Below the pieces are notes generated by a model that ran no database searches, had not been told where the DNA came from, and saw nothing but the letters and a program-made list of their open reading frames with translations. Of a DNA stretch of 30,427 nucleotides, positions 24,804 to 30,427 are shown piece by piece. Position 1 is the first letter of the stretch. Each line of letters starts with the position of its first letter. The translations under genes were made by a program, and so were the position numbers. This DNA comes from DATGSL01 sp964645585 (lineage in GTDB: Bacteria > Verrucomicrobiota > Verrucomicrobiia > Opitutales > T3Sed10-336), in NCBI GenBank assembly GCA_964645585.1, contig CAZYAN010000047.1, positions 1 to 30,427 on the forward strand, given 5' to 3'.

Positions 24804-25080
24804 GTGGCATTTCGCTCTCATGCGTCGTTCCCGTCCGAAGGCGCGGCCCTTCCCGAACGCATCCCCGGCATCGGCTGGTCGGGCCACTGGTCCTTCTGGC
24901 AGGCCGGCTACCCGGCATTAATGATTACCGATACCGCCCCCTACCGCTATTTATTTTACCATACCGCCGACGACACACCCGATAAACTCGACTACCCGCG
25001 GATGGCACGCCTCCTCCTCGGCGTCGAAGCGGCCGTCAAAGAGATCGCAAGCGAAAACACCCCCCTCCGCCCCCTGACCC
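24804..25080 (+). pseudogene. C-terminal remnant of an M28-family peptidase
   Basis: From 24804 the frame reads ..ASFPSEGAALPERIPGIGWSGHWSFWQAGYPALMITDTAPYRYLFYHTADDTPDKLDYPRMARLLLGVEAAVKEIA, about 73 residues that match the last third of M28 zinc aminopeptidases (the GWSDHWSFW..GYPA..TDTA..RYP.YHT..DTPDK segment). Two changes stand out: Gly replaces the usual Asp in GWSGHW, and Leu-Phe replaces Pro-His before YHT. The rest of the enzyme with most zinc ligands is absent because plsC lies immediately upstream. There is no natural stop; the frame runs on through a repeat into the antisense of lapA, so the end given is approximate. It is best read as a broken gene left by a deletion. Confidence 0.75.
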
Positions 25081-25088
25081 GAAACACC

Positions 25089-25128
25089 TTCCCACTTTCC
25101 CACCTTCCCACTTTCCCACCTTCCCACC
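25089..25128 (+). repeat. octamer tandem repeat, G-rich on minus strand
   Basis: Five copies of TTCCCAC(T/C) alternate as T, C, T, C, C, giving a higher 16-base period. On the minus strand this gives five GGG runs spaced five bases apart, just after the stop of the LapA-domain gene. Confidence 0.9.
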
Positions 25129-25130
25129 TC

Positions 25131-25373
25131 CTACCGGGTTCGCCGCAAAAGATAACCGAGCAGCATGCCGACGGAGAACATGAGAAGAATCAGGATAACC
25201 AGCGGCATCGGGCGATGCCAAAACAGCACACTTACGGTCACTGTCTGCGTATTCTGAATCACGAGAATCAAAACGAGGAGCGCAAGGATTCCCGCCCCCC
25301 ACAATCTCACCTTTCGGCCAAGCAGTCGCTTTTTCTTCACAGGACTTCCCGTTCCTTCATCTTCTGTAACCAT
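25131..25373 (-). CDS. LapA/DUF1049-domain membrane protein
   Basis: This 80-residue protein has a basic start (KKKRLLGRKVR) and two membrane helices: residues 25-40 (LWGAGILALLVLILVIQNT) and 56-76 (MPLVILILLMFSVGMLLGYLL), joined by the typical QNTQTVTVSVLFW strand. This is the LapA (lipopolysaccharide assembly protein A) domain pattern. The ATG at 25373 has GGAGGAGGAA eight bases upstream but overlaps the preceding gene by 37 bases. A GTG at 25340 overlaps that gene's stop by four bases (GTGA) and would give 69 residues; both are plausible. Function in LPS assembly is known only for some relatives. Confidence 0.82.
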   Translation of the reverse strand: MVTEDEGTGSPVKKKRLLGRKVRLWGAGILALLVLILVIQNTQTVTVSVLFWHRPMPLVILILLMFSVGMLLGYLLRRTR

Positions 25374-26683
25374 CGGTTCAATTCCTCCTCCAACCCGTCA
25401 ATCACTGTTTTCGCCGGAATCCCGGGGCGGGACAAGGCTTGTTCGATCCGGCCTTCGACAATCCGGCTGACTTCGCTGACGCCTGGCGCATACAAATGAA
25501 ACAGCGAGGCGCCGTCTTCCATTGTCTCCGAAAACGTAAGGATGTTCTCCGGCGGGCGCAATGACAGAAACTCCTCACCGAAGGCAAGTTCCCGATAGAC
25601 CGGCACATTCCGCTGCCAGCGCATCGCTATCGCCGCCCCATCGGGCGACGCGTAAAAGCGAACAAACTTTCGCGCCGCCTCCTTGCGCGGCGATGCCGCC
25701 GCAACCGCCAGAACTGTCCCGCCATGGAGCGTAATACCCGAGTCACCGGTTCTTGGATACGGAGCGACATTCCAAGCAAACCGAGTCCGGCCGACAAACT
25801 CCGGCGTTCGCCAGCGGCCATCGAAGTAGAACGCAACTTTTCCGTCGCGAAAGAGCTGAAACGTCCCCTGATCTTCCGTCACCTTCGCCGGCACTACGCA
25901 GCCGCTAGCTATCAGACGGCGAAGAAACTCGATCGCCTCGACCGCTTCCGGTGTATTCACCGTCACTTTCCGCGGATGATACAGATCGTCGAACAGCCGC
26001 ACGCCGCGCTGCCACAACAGCGTATTGCCCATATGCATCGGCATCAGCAAAGCATAATCGGTCGGCGCGGACGGGTCGCCGTAGCGCCGTGAAAGGCGCG
26101 GCGCCACTTCTTCAATAAATTCCCACGTCAGCCCGTCCTCCGGCAGCTCGACACCGGCCGCTTGGAGCGCGTCGATGTTGTAATACGTCACATACCCATG
26201 GGCGTTGACTGGAAGCCCAAAGGCCTTGCCGTCGCGCTCAACAACGCGTCTCGCAATCGGCATCAGTTCCGCCTTCGCCGAAATCTCCCGGAAGTCGTCC
26301 GTCAATTCCAGCAACACCCCCCGCGATGCCCAGTCATTGTAGTTGGTGAAGTTAACCATAACGACGTCCGGCGCGACGTCCCCGACGAACATGGCCTGAA
26401 TTTTTTCCGCGTAACGGGCCCCGCCAATCACCAATGTGTCGACCTTGATCTCCGGGTGGGCCTCCTCAAAAGCGCGAATCAATTCCTGTTCCGCCTTCTC
26501 TTGCTGAACAGTTCCCCAAAACGAAAACAGGATGCGGTTGGCATCCTCTTCCGGCGCACGCGTGCATCCGGAAAGACCGACGAACAGCAACCCCCGCAAA
26601 GCCCAGCGCAAAACCGGAGAGCTCAAGCGCCGCACGCAGCGAACGCCCTTCCAAACGGTTCCTGCGCAGTCTCGTCCGACCAT
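25337..26683 (-). CDS. extracellular solute-binding lipoprotein (sugar ABC-type), orphan
   Basis: This 448-residue protein looks like a family 1 binding protein of a carbohydrate ABC importer. Its signal peptide ends in the lipobox LSGC (37-40), so Cys40 should be lipidated. Typical features follow: ILFSFWGTVQQEKAEQELIRAFEEAHPEIKVD, PDVVMVNFTNYNDWA, NAHGYVTYYNIDALQAAGV, GTFQLFRDGKVAFYFDGRW, and HGGTVLAVAAASPRKEAARKFVRFY. It has no permease or ATPase gene next to it. It follows serB by 17 bases and is followed by the LapA-domain gene, so its permease must be elsewhere or its role is different. The start is the only ATG before the lipobox. Confidence 0.9.
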   Translation of the reverse strand: MVGRDCAGTVWKGVRCVRRLSSPVLRWALRGLLFVGLSGCTRAPEEDANRILFSFWGTVQQEKAEQELIRAFEEAHPEIKVDTLVIGGARYAEKIQAMFVGDVAPDVVMVNFTNYNDWASRGVLLELTDDFREISAKAELMPIARRVVERDGKAFGLPVNAHGYVTYYNIDALQAAGVELPEDGLTWEFIEEVAPRLSRRYGDPSAPTDYALLMPMHMGNTLLWQRGVRLFDDLYHPRKVTVNTPEAVEAIEFLRRLIASGCVVPAKVTEDQGTFQLFRDGKVAFYFDGRWRTPEFVGRTRFAWNVAPYPRTGDSGITLHGGTVLAVAAASPRKEAARKFVRFYASPDGAAIAMRWQRNVPVYRELAFGEEFLSLRPPENILTFSETMEDGASLFHLYAPGVSEVSRIVEGRIEQALSRPGIPAKTVIDGLEEELNRWLQKMKEREVL

Positions 26684-26700
26684 CCCCGCGCGCCTGCCTA

Positions 26701-27360
26701 TCAGGCCAGTTTTCCCAGTCGCTGTTCTACCGCCGTTTGCACTTCGCGCAGCGAGCGAACAAAGCAGTCCGCCTCCCGTTTGACCGGCTCCCGCTCCGCG
26801 AACCCGCCAAACCCGATAAAGAGATCCACGACCGGCTTCGCCTCGAGATCGCTCACGCCGTCGCCGACCATCACGAGCCGGTCGAAACCTCCCTCACGCC
26901 GCAACTGTTCCGCGATCTCGCGTTTCCCGCCGTTGCGCGTCGTCGGATAATCCCGGTCGTAGGAACGATATTGGCCGTTCTCCTCGAAAAACAGGTCGAC
27001 CGCTTCCACCCGCTCAATGCCCAAATAGTCGGCAAACGGCCGGATCGCCTGACGGTATCCGCCGCTGACGATGACAACATCCCATCCGCTCGCTTTCAAA
27101 TCGGAGACCACTTCCCGTGCTTCCGGCGCCGCCTGCTCAATATAAGCCTGCCCAATCGCCTCCGTTTCTTCACGACTCGGACGAACCAGATCGAGCCGGC
27201 GGCCAAAAATTTCGTCCAAAGGGATCTCTCCGTCCATCGCCCGGCGCGTCATCGTCTCGATTTCACGGCAGATGTCCGGCCCGCGGAGTCGCGCCATTTC
27301 ATCGACACCCTCGATCGCGCTCAGCGTGCTGTCACAGTCAAATAGGATCAGGTTCCTCAT
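26701..27360 (-). CDS. serB: HAD-family phosphoserine phosphatase-like protein
   Basis: This 219-residue protein is a HAD-IB phosphatase close to SerB, which dephosphorylates phosphoserine in serine synthesis. Motif I is FDCDSTL (the two Asp are the nucleophile and acid), motif II is VIVSGGYR, the Lys sits around NGGKREIAEQ, and motif IV is MVGDGVSDLEAKP. EGVDEMARLRG after motif I is typical of SerB. ATG 27360 was preferred; ATG 27366 and GTG 27369 are also in frame. It lies 63 bases after oleB. Members of this family also act on other phosphate esters, so the substrate is inferred from similarity only. Confidence 0.85.
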   Translation of the reverse strand: MRNLILFDCDSTLSAIEGVDEMARLRGPDICREIETMTRRAMDGEIPLDEIFGRRLDLVRPSREETEAIGQAYIEQAAPEAREVVSDLKASGWDVVIVSGGYRQAIRPFADYLGIERVEAVDLFFEENGQYRSYDRDYPTTRNGGKREIAEQLRREGGFDRLVMVGDGVSDLEAKPVVDLFIGFGGFAEREPVKREADCFVRSLREVQTAVEQRLGKLA

Positions 27361-27390
27361 CGGCATCACGATTCATTTGCGGGCAATCGC

Positions 27391-27415
27391 AACGGGACTC
27401 AATCTTAATCCCGTT
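27391..27415 (-). terminator. hairpin between oleB and serB
   Basis: AACGGGA (27391-27397) and TCCCGTT (27409-27415) pair perfectly across an eleven-base loop, nine bases after the oleB stop. No T tract follows on the minus strand, so it may be a weak terminator, an attenuator or a processing site. Confidence 0.4.
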
Positions 27416-27423
27416 TCTCTTGG

Positions 27424-28320
27424 TCAAGAGGCGCGTCCCGATGTTCCGCCCCCAAGGAAATCGAGCGCCAGCGACAAAACTTTCTCCCCCGCGTCCTCCA
27501 GCACATAATGTCCGGCGTCAGCGAAGCGATGAACCGCCGCTTCCGGAAAAATTTCTTTCCAGCGCGCGAGGAAATGGTCGTTAAAACAAAAATCTTTTCC
27601 GCCCCAGCAAATCATGACGGGGCGGTCCCGAAAGCCGGCCAGCTTCTCCTCGATCCCCGCCAGCACCGAATAGCTCGGATGACCCGGCGCAAGCGGAATA
27701 TCCTGCACGAATCGCAGATTCGCGATCCGGTCGTGCCAGTTGCGGTACGGCAGCAAATACCCCCGCGCGACATCCGCTGGAAGGCCTCCCGGCCGCGTCG
27801 TCGCCATGAATGTCGCCGGCCGCGCGAAACCATTGAATCCGCGGATCGCCAGCGCGCCGAATCCGGGAACGCGACAGATGTTGATTCGCCATGGAATCCG
27901 CTTCGAACAGAATGCCGCCGTATTCAAAAGAAGGATGCGCTTGATCATCTCCGGCCGGCGGGCTGCCAGCCCCATCCCGATCGCCCCGCCCCAATCGTGC
28001 AGGACCAGCGTCACCCGCTCCTGACCAAGCCGCAAGTGCTCGACCAGCGCCTCGAGATTGTCGATATGACGGGCAAGGCGGTATGGATACTTTTGCGGCT
28101 TCGTCGAAAACCCGCAGCCGATATGATCGGGAGCAATGCAGCGAAATCCCCGACCGCGCAGACCGAGAATCAGGTTCCGATAAAAGAACGACCAGGTCGG
28201 ATTGCCATGCACCATCAGGACCGGTTCCCCCGCTCCTTCATCGAGATAGTGCATCCGCTCGTTTCCAATCGTCAGGAAACGTCCAGAAAATGGATACAGT
28301 TGAGCGATCTCATCGTTCAT
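27424..28320 (-). CDS. oleB: OleB, haloalkane-dehalogenase-like beta-lactone decarboxylase
   Basis: This 298-residue alpha/beta hydrolase has the haloalkane-dehalogenase motifs: HGNPTWSFFYR (38-48) with the oxyanion Asn40, LHDWGGAIG (107-115) with nucleophile Asp109 and halide-site Trp110, GGKDFCFND (240-248) for the acid residue, and AGHYVLED with His271. OleB proteins share all this but cleave a beta-lactone to the olefin in long-chain hydrocarbon synthesis. Assignment as OleB rather than a dehalogenase rests on the oleA gene 209 bases upstream on the same strand and the start MNDEIAQLYPFSGRF, which resembles OleB. A genuine dehalogenase remains possible. Confidence 0.82.
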   Translation of the reverse strand: MNDEIAQLYPFSGRFLTIGNERMHYLDEGAGEPVLMVHGNPTWSFFYRNLILGLRGRGFRCIAPDHIGCGFSTKPQKYPYRLARHIDNLEALVEHLRLGQERVTLVLHDWGGAIGMGLAARRPEMIKRILLLNTAAFCSKRIPWRINICRVPGFGALAIRGFNGFARPATFMATTRPGGLPADVARGYLLPYRNWHDRIANLRFVQDIPLAPGHPSYSVLAGIEEKLAGFRDRPVMICWGGKDFCFNDHFLARWKEIFPEAAVHRFADAGHYVLEDAGEKVLSLALDFLGGGTSGRAS

Positions 28321-28385
28321 GTTTTTTCAACCTCTCCTGCCCCAAAGAAGCTCGCGAAAAACTTCCGCATTCGTGTCGGCTTTTT

Positions 28386-28477
28386 GAACAGAAGGGAACG
28401 AAGGGGAAGCGTGCAGGTTGTGGAGAGCCGGGTTTGTGTGCATTTTCTTTTCCTTCGTTTTCTTGGTTTCCTGCTGT
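28386..28477. repeat. palindromic nonamer repeat island
   Basis: The arm at 28386-28414 starts with GAACAGAAGG and GAACGAAGG (nine-base period). The arm at 28440-28477 (TTTTCCTTC, GTTTTCTTG, GTTTCCTGC, TGT) is its diverged reverse complement, around a 25-base centre. It lies between oleA and oleB and belongs to the family seen at 21885. Confidence 0.65.
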
Positions 28478-28529
28478 AAACAATTTCGGATTGCGGAATT
28501 GCCGTCTTTGTCCCATTCGCAGTGCCGCG

Positions 28530-29561
28530 TTACACTTCCACGGCGAGCATCATCGACGAGAGCCCGCTGCCGATTCCCAGCAGCGCGACTTTCTGCCCTT
28601 TCACAATTGCTCCTTCCTCCTGCGCACGCGCGAACGTAAACGGCAACGAAACCGAACCCATGTTCCCGAATTCCGGGAACGTCGAATAATCTTTCTCCAA
28701 GTCGAGGCCAAGCGTCTCGAACAGCTTCAGGCGATGAATCGAACCGACTTGATGACAAACAATCCGGTCGGGCGTTTGCTCATTCCAGCCGGTCTCTTCC
28801 TTGAACGCCTCCCAGGTACGACGGCCGACTTCAACCCCGGCGATAAGCAGTTCCTCCGAATCCGTCAGCATCTCCAGCGAACCGGCGTCGGATGTGTCCC
28901 CTTCGCACAGCCGGTTGTGCTCGGTCGCGGCCGTCACCGCACCGCCGAGAACCGCGGCGCCTTCCGGGGCCAGCGACCGGTGACAGACCACGGCTGCGAC
29001 CGCGCCCGACCCGATCGTCAGGTTCGCGAAAAACGGCTTGATCTCCTTCCGCGTCCATTCCCGCTCCAGCAGTCGCGCGATCGTACGCTCCACCAGCGGG
29101 CCGCCATCTTCCCCGCAAACAATCAGCGCCGCGCGAATCTGGCCGGACTCGATCAAACCGCCGGCGAGGACCAGCGCGTTCAGGAATCCGAGACAGGCAT
29201 TGGAGACATCGAGAAACTGGGTGTACGAGCCGAGACCGAGTTCCCGGTGAACATACGCCGCCGTCGCCGGCTCCAGCCGGTCGCGGCAGACAGCTCCGTG
29301 AATCACCATGTCGATCGACTCGCGGCCGATGTGACTCCTCTTTAAAACCGCCGCGCCCGCCGCCGCGCTCGCCGCGGACGGTCGCGTTCCTTTCGGCCAA
29401 AAACGGCGCTCGCGGATCCCGGTCATCAGTTCGAGACGACCGGCCGACAGGTTCAATCGCTCGTAAAGCGGACGGAGCCGCTCCTCGATTTCGAGCGAGG
29501 TCACGCGCGACGGCGCAAGCGCACAGTCGATCGATTCGATAACGACGTTGCTGAATCGCAT
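28530..29561 (-). CDS. oleA: OleA, 3-oxoacyl-ACP synthase III-like thiolase
   Basis: OleA condenses two fatty acyl-CoA molecules head-to-head to a beta-keto acid, the first step of long-chain olefin synthesis. The 343-residue thiolase-fold protein has catalytic Cys123 in LDVSNACLGFLNALVLAG, Glu97 in the conserved VCRDRLEPAT (in OleA this Glu reaches the partner's active site), His270 in CHQVGSIHRLKL and Asn300 in PEFGNMGSVSLP. The N-terminal GRLELMTGIRERRFWPKGTRPS is highly typical of OleA rather than FabH. ATG 29561 lies five bases after the fabI stop. FabH-like roles cannot be fully excluded, but the OleB gene nearby supports OleA. Confidence 0.88.
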   Translation of the reverse strand: MRFSNVVIESIDCALAPSRVTSLEIEERLRPLYERLNLSAGRLELMTGIRERRFWPKGTRPSAASAAAGAAVLKRSHIGRESIDMVIHGAVCRDRLEPATAAYVHRELGLGSYTQFLDVSNACLGFLNALVLAGGLIESGQIRAALIVCGEDGGPLVERTIARLLEREWTRKEIKPFFANLTIGSGAVAAVVCHRSLAPEGAAVLGGAVTAATEHNRLCEGDTSDAGSLEMLTDSEELLIAGVEVGRRTWEAFKEETGWNEQTPDRIVCHQVGSIHRLKLFETLGLDLEKDYSTFPEFGNMGSVSLPFTFARAQEEGAIVKGQKVALLGIGSGLSSMMLAVEV

Positions 29562-29566
29562 AACCG

Positions 29567-30376
29567 TCAACCGCCCTCCGGCCGCATCGCGAGGCGGACG
29601 ACTTCCTGATCGAAATAATTCAGACCGAGTCCCGCGTCGATGATCATTCCGGCGCCGTTCATGCCGCTCGACCGTTCGCTGAGAAGAAACAGCACCGCGT
29701 TGGCGACCTCTTGCGTCTCGAGCGCCCGCTTCCGAAAGGTGATTTTCTCGGCGAACAAGTAGCTTTCCAGGTAACCGGGAATCCCCGCCGAAGCGCTCGT
29801 CTTCAACAGCGCGGGATTGACCGTGTTGAAACGGATTTCGGTGTCTTTGCTGAACGATTTCGCGAGATACCGCACGGTTCCGTCCAAAGCGGCTTTGATC
29901 GGCGACATATAGCCATAGTTCTCCGCCGTCACGAGGTGCGACGAAATGCCGATTGCCACCACCGACGCCTTCCGGTCGAGATGCGGCATAAACGCCCGCG
30001 CGACTTCGACCAGCGAAAAGCAGGAGATTCCGGTCGCCTGCAAAAAATCTTCCCGCTTCGTCTCATGGAACGGCTTCCATCCGTCGCTGTAATTGGCAAA
30101 CGCGATCGAATGAACGATCCCGTGCAGCGGCCTGTGCCGCTCCCCCACCTCCGCGGCGAGACGCTCGATTTGCTCGGGATGCTCGACGTCGCAAACGTAA
30201 ATCGGGGCGTCACCGAGCCATTTTGTCACCGATTCCCTGCGCTCGGGCGTACGCACACTGTAAATGACCTTGGCCCCTTCCTCCGCGAGGGATTTCCCGA
30301 CCGCGTAAGCGACGCTCTTCCGGTTCGCGACGCCCATGACCAGGATGTTCTTGCCTTCGAGATTCAGAAAACTCAT
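29567..30376 (-). CDS. fabI: enoyl-ACP reductase (FabI-like SDR)
   Basis: This NADH-dependent short-chain dehydrogenase family protein resembles FabI, which reduces enoyl-ACP in the last step of each fatty-acid elongation cycle. FabI marks are the nucleotide loop GVANRKSVAYAVGKSLAEEGAKV (15-37), HSIAFAN (89-95), the YX6K motif with Tyr154 and Lys161, VRYLA (168-172) and the MIIDAGLGLN C-terminal region. In place of the usual AGPIRTLA after the strand it has NPALLKTSASAGIP, so the substrate-side loop differs from classic FabI. It overlaps nothing but is only five bases upstream of oleA and is probably in one transcript with it, possibly supplying fatty acyl groups. The start fits the typical MxFLxLxGKxILVxGVAN. 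Confidence 0.88.
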   Translation of the reverse strand: MSFLNLEGKNILVMGVANRKSVAYAVGKSLAEEGAKVIYSVRTPERRESVTKWLGDAPIYVCDVEHPEQIERLAAEVGERHRPLHGIVHSIAFANYSDGWKPFHETKREDFLQATGISCFSLVEVARAFMPHLDRKASVVAIGISSHLVTAENYGYMSPIKAALDGTVRYLAKSFSKDTEIRFNTVNPALLKTSASAGIPGYLESYLFAEKITFRKRALETQEVANAVLFLLSERSSGMNGAGMIIDAGLGLNYFDQEVVRLAMRPEGG

Positions 30377-30427
30377 TTGAAGCGGCGCATCTTGTCCGCC
30401 TTTCCAAGGAAAGACACGAAAAATTCC

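Noticed and set aside
25089..25128. CRISPR-like repeat array
   Set aside because: Units are eight bases with no spacers and no cas genes are present.
25081..25499. Continuation of the M28 remnant frame to 25499
   Set aside because: After about residue 75 the frame translates an octamer repeat and the antisense of lapA; peptidase similarity ends before this.
27424..28320. Genuine haloalkane dehalogenase for halogenated compounds
   Set aside because: All dehalogenase residues are present, but the adjacent oleA gene makes OleB the better explanation; kept as an alternative only.
28083..29345. 420-residue plus-strand open frame across oleB, the gap and oleA
   Set aside because: It spans antisense of two real genes and a repeat, so it cannot be one protein.

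Overview
The window looks like a chromosomal stretch from a Gram-negative, GC-rich bacterium of the PVC/FCB kind, most likely Verrucomicrobiota. The clues are lipoproteins and signal peptides, the long Bacteroidetes/PVC-type PurF with an N-terminal propeptide, small PurS/PurQ/PurL subunits, an OleA/OleB pair, few strong Shine-Dalgarno sites, and period-7, -8 and -9 degenerate tandem repeats in the gaps between genes. No rRNA, tRNA, CRISPR array or intact insertion sequence was seen. The taxonomy is inference.

Left part (1-8.8 kb): the tail of an unidentified gene, a polytopic membrane protein and a coiled-coil lipoprotein on the plus strand, facing a tight three-gene minus-strand operon. That operon (transcribed 8810 to 1416) encodes a VWA/PKD transmembrane protein with a cytoplasmic FHA-like tail, a 925-residue protein with tubulin/FtsZ-type nucleotide-binding signatures, and a 717-residue membrane protein of unknown family. 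It resembles the predicted FtsZ-like membrane-remodelling systems in which a divergent tubulin superfamily protein is encoded beside a VWA protein. It is the most interesting part of the window.

Centre (9.2-21.8 kb): housekeeping genes. These are a SMUG-type uracil-DNA glycosylase, a bifunctional-nuclease (DUF151) protein and a tRNA-dihydrouridine synthase on plus, then the minus-strand operon purS-purQ-purL-purF for early purine synthesis. Next come a repeat-rich gap with an 18-bp inverted repeat, a small membrane protein with an Hsp15-type S4 protein (plus), an orphan DNA methyltransferase and a two-PDZ protein with a decayed protease domain (both minus).

Right part (22-30.4 kb): aroA-cmk-plsC on plus, followed directly by a remnant of an M28 peptidase. 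On minus, fabI-like, oleA, oleB, serB, a solute-binding lipoprotein and a LapA-domain protein form a lipid-related run. OleA and OleB are two of the four enzymes of long-chain olefin synthesis; OleC and OleD are not in the window.

Several genes lack a Shine-Dalgarno and have a plausible -10 box about 10-15 bases before the start codon, which suggests leaderless transcripts. Gaps between genes carry families of short degenerate repeats, some arranged as large imperfect palindromes.
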